From Pseudomonas sp. MWU13-2105 (GTDB lineage: Bacteria; Pseudomonadota; Gammaproteobacteria; Pseudomonadales; Pseudomonadaceae): 64,000 nt of DNA. The stretch spans positions 1 to 64,000 of the forward strand of contig NZ_JALLIY010000009.1 in the NCBI RefSeq assembly GCF_023242315.1. The letters are read 5' to 3'. Shown here in pieces: positions 33,401-41,792 of this stretch. The position numbers and the translations under genes are program-made. Each line of letters opens with the position of its first letter. The stretch's first letter is position 1. Under the pieces are notes generated by a model. That model had not been told where the DNA came from and ran no database searches. It worked only from the letters and a program-made list of their open reading frames with translations.

Positions 33401-35483
33401 CCGCGGGGCCGTACTCCTTCAGCACGCCCCCCTCGCCATCGAGGAAGCGCAGAACCCTCGAAGAGGGCCACAAGGTCTCCAGCAGTTGTTCCTGGATGCG
33501 CCAATCCACCAGGCCACCGTTGGTGCTGCCGGTCTCGATAAAGCGCTGGATATCGGCATTGACCCGGAAGCGCGCCAGCGTATCGCTGAGCAATGCCGGT
33601 GTCTTCATCTGATCCAGGTAAACCGGACGCAAGGCATCGGCCTCGACGCCACTGACGCTCATGATCCGCCCGACCTGCTCCCAGGTCATGTGCTTGAAAT
33701 CGGCACCCAGGCGCTCGAACAAGGTGCATTCGTCCCAACTGAGCGGGTCTTCCAGCTCATGCACCCAAGCGCCCGAGCCGTTGTGCCTGAAGAGCGGTTC
33801 ATAGCTACTGCGAACCGGGTGCTCGGCACGGAACTCATTGGCCAGTTGGCCAGGCTTGAGCTTGTAGTAGGCCCCTTCGAATGGCAGATAGGTACTGGCA
33901 CCGTGGCGGTGGAGTCCGGACTCGTCAGGCTTGAGCCCTTCTGGCAACTCCAGGGTGTGCCGATAGGGCTTGAGGTCGGCTTGCCATAAACGCGTGTCGC
34001 CACCTGGCACCTTGACCCGCTTGAGCCTATTGATAAACGCGGCGGCTTCACTGTTGTGCCCCAGCCCCTGCATGAAGGCCCCCAGTTCCAGGGTCAGCAC
34101 CACCCCGAGAAAGGTCAGCACCGCCTGTTTTTTATCACCGTGCTCCCACTCTTCGATCCCCTCATAGAGCTGCACCAGTAGTTGCGCGCCGGCGACCGCC
34201 AGCATGGCTTCGCCCAGGCCCGGGACAAAAAACAGCAGGTTGACGCCCCAATTCAGGAAGGCTTGCCAACGGGCGCGACGGCTCTTCTTGTCCTCCTCAT
34301 CGGTCGACACCGCCAGCACCCGGGCGTCGTCGAGTATCTTGACCAGATGCTGCGTATAGAGCTCGGTGAAAAGATCGGCAAACAGGGGGGCAGTCTGCAG
34401 TTGCAAGTCGGCGCGCTGATCCGATAGCTGTTGACGCACTCCCGGGCGCAAGGGGTTGAGCCGCTCGTTGAGAGCCGTGAAAAAAAACGGCTGGGTGCGC
34501 AGATGGATATAACGCCGGAAGCTGCGCTGATAATCCAGGTTACGCAGGCGGACTCGCAACTCATCCTCGAAGGCCGTCAGGTTCGGGTACTGCTTGAGTG
34601 CCTGCTCCGGATCACCGGACAGGTACACCACACAAGGGCGAGCCTTGGCCGATTGTCGGGACTCCGAGCAGATCAACAACACGCCCTTGAGCAGCGCCCC
34701 TCGGTAACCGCTTTCAGGAACAGCTACGTTGAGGAGCTTGAGGTCATGACATGCCACCGGGTCCGAGCCCCAGAACGGGCGCGGATCGCCGCCGACCAGA
34801 CCTTTGAGCATGCGATAGACCGCTTCGTCGATATGCCCTTTCATCAGCGCAATATCGGCCTGCAGCGCCAGCTCGGACGTCTCGCAGGCCAGGAACAAAC
34901 GCCGGAATTCGTCACCTCGTTGACCCGAGGTGTTCTTGCGCAAGAGGAACGATTCAATATGTTCCTTATATTGCCCCCCGAGATCCAGGCGTCGACATAA
35001 CCGGGCAAAACCTTGCAGGGTCAGCGGCGTCTTTAGAACACCGCGGCTGTCACGGATGATCTCCGAACCTCGGTCGAAGCCAAAATCCGCGGTTTCACTT
35101 TTCTCGAAATTTTGCAGCGACGCCTGCAATAACGTCTGCTCGGTCACGCTCTCCTGATAGGGCGTGGAGAGTGTTTGCGCCGCCAGTATATGAACGTGCC
35201 GGAGCCTGTCACGCTGAATATCCAGGCCCGGCCCGAAGGCCTTGTCCAGCGCCTCTTGCAAGCGCGGCGCGGCAAACGCCTCCGGGGTCTGCAAACCCTG
35301 CAGGTAAGCCGCCAGACGGGTTTTATCGGCCTGCTGCAAGCGCATGTTATCGACGTAGGAACGTCGATGCCGAGCGGACGCTTTTTTCAACCAGCCAGGC
35401 AACCAGCGCTCCACGCTTGCATAATAATCTTCGACTTCCAGGGGAGCGCTGACATCCGTTTCGTCGACTGTAGAAACAACCAT
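30420..35483 (-). CDS. Large LRR protein with dermonecrotic-toxin-like N-terminus and NEL E3 ubiquitin ligase domain
   Basis: A 1687-residue protein. Residues about 1-1100 match the large N-terminal region of Pseudomonas toxin-like proteins (DUF6543, dermonecrotic toxin-like) and contain two membrane-like stretches, about 412-440 and 454-473. Residues about 1130-1290 hold leucine-rich repeats of the LPxSLGxMSELSxLxLxGN type (six or seven). Residues about 1290-1570 are a NEL domain, the E3 ligase fold of Shigella IpaH and Salmonella SspH/SlrP. The catalytic motif CxD is present as Cys 1407 and Asp 1409 in LETCADGFTEVFSRLG. No signal peptide is present. By analogy it would be secreted into a eukaryotic cell and ubiquitinate host proteins; no secretion genes lie nearby. 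It starts at ATG 35483, with no partner gene. Confidence 0.85.
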   Translation of the reverse strand: MVVSTVDETDVSAPLEVEDYYASVERWLPGWLKKASARHRRSYVDNMRLQQADKTRLAAYLQGLQTPEAFAAPRLQEALDKAFGPGLDIQRDRLRHVHILAAQTLSTPYQESVTEQTLLQASLQNFEKSETADFGFDRGSEIIRDSRGVLKTPLTLQGFARLCRRLDLGGQYKEHIESFLLRKNTSGQRGDEFRRLFLACETSELALQADIALMKGHIDEAVYRMLKGLVGGDPRPFWGSDPVACHDLKLLNVAVPESGYRGALLKGVLLICSESRQSAKARPCVVYLSGDPEQALKQYPNLTAFEDELRVRLRNLDYQRSFRRYIHLRTQPFFFTALNERLNPLRPGVRQQLSDQRADLQLQTAPLFADLFTELYTQHLVKILDDARVLAVSTDEEDKKSRRARWQAFLNWGVNLLFFVPGLGEAMLAVAGAQLLVQLYEGIEEWEHGDKKQAVLTFLGVVLTLELGAFMQGLGHNSEAAAFINRLKRVKVPGGDTRLWQADLKPYRHTLELPEGLKPDESGLHRHGASTYLPFEGAYYKLKPGQLANEFRAEHPVRSSYEPLFRHNGSGAWVHELEDPLSWDECTLFERLGADFKHMTWEQVGRIMSVSGVEADALRPVYLDQMKTPALLSDTLARFRVNADIQRFIETGSTNGGLVDWRIQEQLLETLWPSSRVLRFLDGEGGVLKEYGPADKTHLPVLSISARQIRAGHLLEQVQQGLAAQEIDTILGRRVDAPPLSAEQQRAALSRRLADEAQNQRSALFENYYEFRTRSTNPFVALLRRQFPGLPTAVADEVASAANGYEVELLEAGKVPLRLAEESHWYLQQVRIARAYEGMFLESSVSLDADRLSLHSLENLPGWSQTWCIELYEPSELAPGGLRLIDRLGAPASAEKRLVLVRQSNGYVMDGELGPTAPPPQGLYATLLRVLPDTALNSLGYSRTTPARQLERAVVQRLKLSRTRIRALLHLPAIKPGFRSPMRLSDGRFGYPLGGQQTAEQVLPSHLLRLVDKLYPGQGLEEVRRFLAVEGQDDKVFLMALKRRHIEYQKLKLLLEYWRVNPEYESDRGGVGGWHINTVVKRAAVERIKRCWRRESQAMIDSRGRVLGHELDLSGINLLKLPELEEDFDHVVSLKLSLVGLRDRHDLNEFLKHFPKLRRLQITGGRLVQLPASLGQMSELSNLQLNGNRIAWTQMLGAQLRSLRLLRRLNLNGNPLGTFDARGMPGLRALQVQRSELIAWPVGVLELLDLMLLDIQGNRLTSLPGDFYALSSQRMRTVLLYGNPLDEVTQQNITLFRDRPSIRFTLPGETGLVEGVPDLVPVVENWLDSSFSVAEQERRRTLWDLVAHEPGHETFLSAIAALRQSADYRLEFRAQLTRRVWRMIEAAARDTQLRQALFDWTSELETCADGFTEVFSRLGAEVLLYEARGLTGQARERAYLQLAEGRARLGRLNDIAQVETANQEILRSTRIEQARTEAMSVARARQAGAVEIAEAGRLAALAANERWPDIDEVEIFLAYRVDLAKRLRLPWQPLSMLYRGASNVSRDMTGEAGTRVLAAENTLEKRIALLLEQPLWMDYLEERPEVVNYAAAAQQHLSALEDLRAALEDLARQPQAAAQERAEWMATVQGNAATLGIAREDIPVDQEMSDAVYMRTLEAIAGERKNGLEQLTREALARVPAGESFDL

Positions 35484-35663
35484 ATTCGGAAAACCTTAAA
35501 GAACCTCGTTCACTTCGATACTAATCTTCACCATCGAGGAAAAAGTCTAAATAATTAACCATCCAGATAAATCTTCCAGGCAAACTACTCACGAAGAAAA
35601 CAACTATTTACCGCCACTTCCAAAGTTGTTGTTTTCAAGTGCCATCCCGCTCACTTTCCAGGC

Positions 35664-35696
35664 AAAAAAAAGCCCCGCTTCTTACGAGGCGGGGCT
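35664..35696 (-). terminator. Terminator of gdhB
   Basis: Stem AGCCCCGC / GCGGGGCT (35671-35678 and 35689-35696) around a 10-nt loop, followed on the minus strand by seven T residues (35664-35670). It lies 28 bp after the gdhB stop. The remaining 180 bp to the NEL/LRR gene is A/T-rich and should hold that gene's promoter. Confidence 0.88.
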
Positions 35697-35723
35697 TCTT
35701 TTCAACGCAACGCTATCAGTCGA

Positions 35724-38700
35724 TTACTGCCCCGACTGACCGCTCAACGCCAGGTCCATCAGCTCACGGTTGGCCACCGCGTACATGGCGTAGTCGGTGC
35801 CGCTGGCGGCACGGATTTCCACCAGCATCGAACGCCAGCGCTCGGCCATGCTCGCGTTGCGCTCCAGCCACAGGGCCACGCGGGCTTCCATGTCTTGCGG
35901 CGCGTCGGCCAGCTTCAGCACCGAGATGGTGATCGCCCGTTGCTGCCAGTCCACATCGTCGCGGAAGGTTTCACGGGCCTGGGCCTGCCAGTTATTGCTC
36001 ACCCGCAGGTCGCTGATCTGCTGGGAGTACCAGGTCAGGTCCAGCTCACTGCCCACCGCGAAGTAGGCCTTGGCCACTTCGGCGGCATCGTGGCCGGAAA
36101 CGTCAGCGGCTTCGATGATCGGCAACAGGGTGTACAGGTGCGTGGTACCGGCGACCATGCGCGCCAGCAGCTCCGGCACACCGGCCTGGACATAAGCCTG
36201 GTAACGCTTCTGCCAGACTTCCCGGGTCGGGCCTTCCAGCAGTTCGTCGAGTTTCAGGCCCAGGGCCGCCAGGTGCGGACCGAAGTGCGCGACATCGCGG
36301 GCAGCATCCTGCTCGTTGCGACGGCTGCGCAGGAACCAGCGCGTGGCGCGACGGCCCAGGCGCATCAGCTCGTCCATCAGCTCCAACTGGGTCTCGGCCG
36401 AAACCTTGTAGTCCAGGGCTTCGATCTGACGGAACCAGTGCGGGAGGTGGAAGATGTCACGCACGATCACATAAGCACCGGCCACGTTCGCCGGGCTCAT
36501 GCCGGTGGACTCCTTCAGGCGCTGCACGAAGGTGATGCCCATGTGGTTGACCAGGTCGTTGGCGATCTGGGTGCTGACGATCTCGCGCTTGAGGCGGTGA
36601 CGGCGCATGGCATCGGCGAACTTGCTCACCAGCATCGGCGGGAACGCGGTTTCCATGTCGCGGGTCAGGTACTCGTCGTCCGGTACCTTGGACTCGAGCA
36701 ATGCCGCCTTGAGGTCGATCTTGCTGTAGGAGATCAACACCGACAGCTCGGCACGGGTCAGGCCCTGGCCCGCCGCGACGCGCTCGACCAGTTGCTCTTC
36801 CGACGGCAGGAACTCGATCGCCCGGTCCAGCTTGCCACGGCCTTCCAGGTCGCTCATCAGGCGCTTGTACTCGGCGATCCGCTCGACTGCGCGACGGGCC
36901 GCCAGGGACAGGGCCTGGGTCTGCTTGTAGTTGTTGCCGAGGACCAGGCTGCCGACTTCGTCGGTCATGCTGCCGAGCAGCTGGTTACGTTGCTTCTCGG
37001 TCATATCGCCAGCCTGCACCACTTCGTTGAGCAGGATCTTGATATTCACTTCGTGGTCGGAGCAGTCCACGCCACCGGCGTTGTCGATGAAGTCGGTGTT
37101 GGAACCGCCGCCATTGAGGCCGAACTCGACACGACCGAGCTGGGTCATGCCCAGGTTGCCGCCCTCGCCCACCACCTTGCAGCGCAGTTCGTTACCGTTG
37201 ACACGCAGTGCATCGTTGGCCTTGTCGCCGACATCGGCGTGGCTTTCGCTGCTGGCCTTGACGTAGGTGCCGATACCGCCGTTCCACAACAGGTCCACCG
37301 GGGCCTTGAGCAAGGCATTGAGCAGTTCGGTCGGGGTCAGCTTGTCGGCGCCAATGTCGAAGCGCTCTTTCATCTGCGGGGAAATCGCGATGCTCTTCGC
37401 GCTGCGCGAGAAGATACCGCCACCTTCGGACATGAGGCTGGCGTCGTAGTCGGACCAGGCCGAGCGCGGCAGGTCGAACAGGCGCTGGCGCTCGGCGAAG
37501 CTGCTGGCCGGCTCCGGGTTCGGGTCGATGAAGATGTGCAGGTGGTTGAAGGCCGCGACCAGCTTGAGCTTGTCGGACATCAACAGGCCGTTGCCGAACA
37601 CGTCGCCGGCCATGTCGCCGACGCCCACTACCGTGATGCTGTCTTCCTGGACATTGATGCCGCGCTCGCGGAAGTGGCGCTGTACGCCGACCCACGCGCC
37701 CTTGGCGGTGATGCCCATTTTCTTGTGGTCGTAACCGGCCGAGCCGCCGGAGGCGAAGGCGTCGCCGAGCCAGAAGCCGTAGTCGATGGCAATGCCGTTG
37801 GCGATGTCGGAGAAGGTCGCGGTGCCCTTGTCCGCCGCCACCACCAGGTAGGGGTCATCGTCGTCATGGCGCACGACGTTGGCCGGCGGCACCAGGGCGC
37901 CGTCCTTCAGGTTGTCGGTGATGTCCAACAGGCCCGAGATGAAGATACGGTAGCAGGCGATGCCCTCGGCCGCGATCTCGTCACGACCGCCACCCAATGG
38001 CAGGCGCCGCGGCAGGAAGCCGCCCTTAGCGCCCACCGGCACGATCACCGAGTTCTTCACTTGCTGGGCTTTGACCAGGCCGAGGACTTCGGTGCGGTAG
38101 TCTTCTTCGCGGTCCGACCAGCGCAGGCCGCCGCGGGCGACGTTGCCGAAACGCAGGTGCACGCCCTCGACCCGTGGCGAATAGACGAAGATTTCGAACT
38201 TCGGCACCGGCTTGGGCAGCTCGGGAATCGCATGCGGGTTGAACTTGAAGCTGAAGTACGACTTGTTCTGGCCGTTGGCGTCGGTCTGGTAGAAGTTGGT
38301 CCGCAGGGTCGCCTTGATCAGGTCAAGGTAGCGACGCAGGATGCGGTCTTCGTTCAGCACCTGGACCTCGTCCAGCGCGCTCAGGATCGCTTGCTCCAGG
38401 CGTTGCTGCTTGTCGTCGAGGTCTTCGACGCTGAGCTTGCGCGCCAGGTAGAAACGGGTCTTGAACAACCGGGTCAACTCGCGGGCGATGTCGGTGTGGT
38501 TGTTCAGGGTGCTGGCGATGTAACCCAGGTCGAAGCCCAGGCGGATCTGCTTCAGGTAGCGGGCGTAGGCACGCAGCAGCGCCACGTCGCGCCATGGCAG
38601 GCCGGCGGTCAGCACCAGGCGGTTGAACGCATCGTTCTCGGCATCGCCACGGACGATGTGGACGAAGGCATCCTGCAGGGTGTCGTTGAGCTGCTGGATA

Positions 38701-40583
38701 TCCAGGTCGAGGCCTTCGGCCGCGGTGAAGGCGAAGTCATGGATCCAGAACTCGCGACCGTTGTGGTGACGCAGGCGATACGGGAACTCGCCGAGCACAC
38801 GCAGGCCGAGGTTTTCCAGGATAGGCAGGACGTCGGACAGCGCCAGCGGCGTGTCGGCGTGATACAGCTTGCAATGCAGCTCGCGCTGGCCGGCAACCTG
38901 GCCCAACGGCTGGTAGAAGCTCATCACCAGCGGATTGCTGTCGCTCAGGCTCAGCAGGTGCTGCATGTCGACCACGGCCGAGTGCGCGGCGAAGCGCTCG
39001 CGGTAGCCGGCCGGGAAGCCTTTCGGGAAGTCCGCCAGCACGTTGGTGCCCTGGGCCTCGCCGAAGCCTTCGACCACCAGGCTCTTGTAGTCGTCCTGCC
39101 AGCTGCGGCAGGCCTGGATCACTTCGTTTTCCAGTTGCAGCGGGTCGATGTCCAGGCGGTTCTTCGGATCGACCCGCAGGATCAGTTGCACACGGGCCAG
39201 CACGGACTCGGAGAAGAAGGTCCAGAACTCGCAGTCGGTGGCTTTCAGGCGATCCATCAGCACTTGCTGGATCTTCTGCCGCACTTCGGTGGAGTAGACG
39301 TCACGCGGCACGTAGGCCAGGCAGTAGCAGAAACGACCGTACGGGTCCTTGCGCAGGAAGACGCGGATCTTGTTGCGTTCCTGGATCTGCACGATCGACA
39401 TCACGGTGTTGAACAGCTCGTCCACCGGGGTCTGGAACAGATCGTCGCGAGGCAGCACTTCGAGGACCTGGGCCAGTTCCTTGCCCAGGTGGGCCTTGGC
39501 CTGGAAGCCCGAACGGCGCTCGACTTCGGCGACCTTGCGGCTGATGTAAGGGATCACCCGCACGCTTTCGCCGTACACCGAAGAGGTGTAGAGGCCCATG
39601 AAGCGGCATTCCTTGATGACCTTGCCGGCGGCGTCGATCTCACGGATCGACACATAGTCGGGGTAGGCATTGCGGTGCACGCGGCTCGGGTGAGCGGCCT
39701 TGGCGAACGACAGCGGCGTCGGTTCGCGCAGGTAATTGACGGCGTAGTCTTCGATGCGGGTGTCGTCGGCGGTCAGGCCGGCGCGCAGCAGTTTGGTCAG
39801 GCCGAGGAAGGAGTTGGCGTCATATTCGATATGTCCACCGTCCTGCTCGTCACGGACCACGAACTCTTCGTAGCCGAGGAAGGTGAAGTGGTTGTCCACC
39901 AGCCACTGCAGGAAGGTCTTGATCTCGGCCTTTTCTTCCGGGTCGATGGCGAACTGGCTGGCGTCGATACCGGCCAGCAGCGCCTGGACCTTGGCCTTCA
40001 TCGGTTCGAAGTCGGCGACGGCGATCCGTACTTCGGTCAGGACCTGCTCCAGCTCCTTGGACAGCACGCTCAGCTCGGCGGCGTTGGCGCAGCGATCGAT
40101 TTCCAGGTACATCAGGGATTCTTTGTCGATCCCCTCGCCCTGGGTGCCCTTGGGCAGGACTTCGAGCAACTCGCCCTTGCTGCCGCGACGCACGCTCAGC
40201 ACGGTGGTTTGCAGGGTGTGGATGCTGTAGCCGCGGCGGTTCAGTTCGGTGCGGACCGAGTCGACCAGGAACGGCAGGTCGGGGTGCAGGACCTCGACGG
40301 CGGTGTGGGTCGACTGCCAGCCATGACGCTCGTAATCCGGATTGTAGGCGCGAACCTGCGCCTGGGTGTGGTCGAAACGCTCCAGTAGACGCCAGGCCGA
40401 AAGGGTGCAGCCGGCGAGATCGGAGAGCCGGCGCTGGGTCAGCTCGTCCAGGGAAATGATGCCGAAGAACTGCTCAGCGAACAGCGCCACTTGTGGCAGT
40501 GCCTGTTCGTTGATGTGCTGCGCCAGTGCCGCCTGCAGTTGGTGCTGGAAGTCGGCTTTGCTGGCTGCGGTGAAGAACGCCAT
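35724..40583 (-). CDS. gdhB: NAD-specific glutamate dehydrogenase, 180-kDa type
   Basis: A 1619-residue enzyme that deaminates glutamate to 2-oxoglutarate in amino acid catabolism, of the large GDH-180 class (P. aeruginosa GdhB is close to 1620 residues). The N-terminal half, about 1-650, holds ACT-like regulatory segments. The catalytic core, from about 700, includes RGGLRWSDREEDYRTEVLGL, the substrate-lysine region VIVPVGAKGGF, and the NAD-binding sequence VVGVGDMAGDVFGNGLL with EGGNLGMTQLGR later. The C-terminal about 400 residues are the helical tail of the class. The start is the ATG at 40583 (MAFFTAASKADFQHQ); the frame is open to 40862. It is a single-gene unit with its own terminator. 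Confidence 0.95.
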   Translation of the reverse strand: MAFFTAASKADFQHQLQAALAQHINEQALPQVALFAEQFFGIISLDELTQRRLSDLAGCTLSAWRLLERFDHTQAQVRAYNPDYERHGWQSTHTAVEVLHPDLPFLVDSVRTELNRRGYSIHTLQTTVLSVRRGSKGELLEVLPKGTQGEGIDKESLMYLEIDRCANAAELSVLSKELEQVLTEVRIAVADFEPMKAKVQALLAGIDASQFAIDPEEKAEIKTFLQWLVDNHFTFLGYEEFVVRDEQDGGHIEYDANSFLGLTKLLRAGLTADDTRIEDYAVNYLREPTPLSFAKAAHPSRVHRNAYPDYVSIREIDAAGKVIKECRFMGLYTSSVYGESVRVIPYISRKVAEVERRSGFQAKAHLGKELAQVLEVLPRDDLFQTPVDELFNTVMSIVQIQERNKIRVFLRKDPYGRFCYCLAYVPRDVYSTEVRQKIQQVLMDRLKATDCEFWTFFSESVLARVQLILRVDPKNRLDIDPLQLENEVIQACRSWQDDYKSLVVEGFGEAQGTNVLADFPKGFPAGYRERFAAHSAVVDMQHLLSLSDSNPLVMSFYQPLGQVAGQRELHCKLYHADTPLALSDVLPILENLGLRVLGEFPYRLRHHNGREFWIHDFAFTAAEGLDLDIQQLNDTLQDAFVHIVRGDAENDAFNRLVLTAGLPWRDVALLRAYARYLKQIRLGFDLGYIASTLNNHTDIARELTRLFKTRFYLARKLSVEDLDDKQQRLEQAILSALDEVQVLNEDRILRRYLDLIKATLRTNFYQTDANGQNKSYFSFKFNPHAIPELPKPVPKFEIFVYSPRVEGVHLRFGNVARGGLRWSDREEDYRTEVLGLVKAQQVKNSVIVPVGAKGGFLPRRLPLGGGRDEIAAEGIACYRIFISGLLDITDNLKDGALVPPANVVRHDDDDPYLVVAADKGTATFSDIANGIAIDYGFWLGDAFASGGSAGYDHKKMGITAKGAWVGVQRHFRERGINVQEDSITVVGVGDMAGDVFGNGLLMSDKLKLVAAFNHLHIFIDPNPEPASSFAERQRLFDLPRSAWSDYDASLMSEGGGIFSRSAKSIAISPQMKERFDIGADKLTPTELLNALLKAPVDLLWNGGIGTYVKASSESHADVGDKANDALRVNGNELRCKVVGEGGNLGMTQLGRVEFGLNGGGSNTDFIDNAGGVDCSDHEVNIKILLNEVVQAGDMTEKQRNQLLGSMTDEVGSLVLGNNYKQTQALSLAARRAVERIAEYKRLMSDLEGRGKLDRAIEFLPSEEQLVERVAAGQGLTRAELSVLISYSKIDLKAALLESKVPDDEYLTRDMETAFPPMLVSKFADAMRRHRLKREIVSTQIANDLVNHMGITFVQRLKESTGMSPANVAGAYVIVRDIFHLPHWFRQIEALDYKVSAETQLELMDELMRLGRRATRWFLRSRRNEQDAARDVAHFGPHLAALGLKLDELLEGPTREVWQKRYQAYVQAGVPELLARMVAGTTHLYTLLPIIEAADVSGHDAAEVAKAYFAVGSELDLTWYSQQISDLRVSNNWQAQARETFRDDVDWQQRAITISVLKLADAPQDMEARVALWLERNASMAERWRSMLVEIRAASGTDYAMYAVANRELMDLALSGQSGQ

Positions 40584-40937
40584 CTGTGGTACTCCGCTTG
40601 GGCTTGTTATATAGAGAGAAGCGTCGCGTTTTCTTCCCCGGAAAAGGGGACCTGCATCACTCTGCAGGGTAAAGCTGGGCAGTACAGAGTGACAGGTTGA
40701 TGAAGCTGGCCGCGACCCAGGGGTCACATTCACGTTCAAGATAGTCGCACACGTCGACAACGGCCGGATGCACAGGCGGTATTTTCGCGGGCGACGCTCC
40801 GTTGCGCAGCTTAACGAGTGCGCGAAGGCCACTGCTTGCGGTGCTGCGACATATTCGGACATTGGCTGGTAGCACAGGGCGATGCGGGGTGTTTTCAGCC
40901 TGGGCGACCGGGGTGGCAGGGCCAGCCGCTGCTGACC
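40584..40937. other. Intergenic region upstream of gdhB
   Basis: 354 bp between the methyltransferase stop and the gdhB start. It should hold the gdhB promoter; a TATATAG sequence near 40607 could belong to it. A GTG-started frame of 72 codons (40657-40875, minus strand) has no ribosome site and no known relatives, and I do not call it a gene. Confidence 0.5.
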
Positions 40938-41792
40938 TCAGCGTTTCGAGCGGCCAGGGCTCTTGATCCGGGCCACTTTATCTTCCAGTGTCCGCTTGAG
41001 TTTATTCAGCTGCGCCAAGTGGGTCATCGGATCGCGGGCGTACTCGAGAAACTGAGCCTGGTATTTCCCATACCTCAACTCATCCAGCTCCAGTTGATTT
41101 TCAAAAAAATCGCCGCCGGGTATCTCGCTCCGGACGGCCTGCATGCCCTTGCGCAAAAAAGCCACGCCTGGGTAAACATGCAGCTCTTCAACGCCCCAGT
41201 CGGGAAGCAGCGCTTTCACCGGTTCAGAAAGCAGATTGTTTCGGTTGATAATATCAATGGATTGCTTCAGCCAACGGACAGGGGTATCAAGAAAATCCTT
41301 GGCCAAGGTCGACCCGTCATAAACAGGCCAATACGACGTGAAATAGTCTTCAAGGACGTAATAACCACCCGGCACAACGCTTGAAACAAGAGTAAACAAG
41401 CTGGTTAGCTGATCAGAACGCTTGTGACTGCCATCATCAATGACAATGTCGAACGGCCCGTGTTTTTCCACAAATTCATTCAAGGCGAGCGCGTCGCCCT
41501 GATCGACGATAAACGTCTTGACCCTGTCGCGGTCCAAAACACTTTTATCGTAAATATCCAGGCCATAGATTTCCGCCAATGGAAAAACCTCGGCCCAGAG
41601 CTGCAAGGAAGCCCCGCCTGGTTCGCGCCCCTCGCCACCGACACCGATCTCGAGCAACTTGAATGGGTGATCGACATAGTCTAGAAAGTGAGTCGCATAG
41701 AACCGGTGATAGTGGTGGGGAACGACCTTATCGCAGCCACAGTCGATACCAACCGCCTGGAGACGCGCCTCAAGCTGTTTTCTGTTGTGCAT
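40938..41792 (-). CDS. SAM-dependent methyltransferase of the polysaccharide cluster
   Basis: A 284-residue class I methyltransferase. Motif I is LLEIGVGGEGREPGG (about residues 43-57), motif II includes IYGLDIYDKSVLD, and the acidic pair lies in FDIVIDDGSHKRSDQ. This form is close to the macrocin/mycinamicin O-methyltransferase type, which also occurs in sugar-modifying clusters. The ATG at 41792 lies inside the end of the upstream glycosyltransferase gene (23-bp overlap), so it belongs to that operon. The frame is open to 41879. A C-terminal coiled segment (LAQLNKLKRTLEDKVARI) may mediate oligomerisation. It may methylate the end of the glycan; in ABC-exported O-antigens such caps stop elongation. 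The exact substrate is unknown. Confidence 0.75.
   Translation of the reverse strand: MHNRKQLEARLQAVGIDCGCDKVVPHHYHRFYATHFLDYVDHPFKLLEIGVGGEGREPGGASLQLWAEVFPLAEIYGLDIYDKSVLDRDRVKTFIVDQGDALALNEFVEKHGPFDIVIDDGSHKRSDQLTSLFTLVSSVVPGGYYVLEDYFTSYWPVYDGSTLAKDFLDTPVRWLKQSIDIINRNNLLSEPVKALLPDWGVEELHVYPGVAFLRKGMQAVRSEIPGGDFFENQLELDELRYGKYQAQFLEYARDPMTHLAQLNKLKRTLEDKVARIKSPGRSKR

Noticed and set aside
35895..40388. A 1497-codon open frame on the + strand opposite gdhB
   Set aside because: It is fully antisense to a well-conserved enzyme. High GC3 in gdhB removes stop codons from that antisense frame. The translation is rich in Gln, Val, His and Arg with no domain.
40657..40875. A 72-codon GTG-started frame on the minus strand upstream of gdhB
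   Set aside because: There is no ribosome site, no recognisable family, and it overlaps the expected gdhB promoter region.
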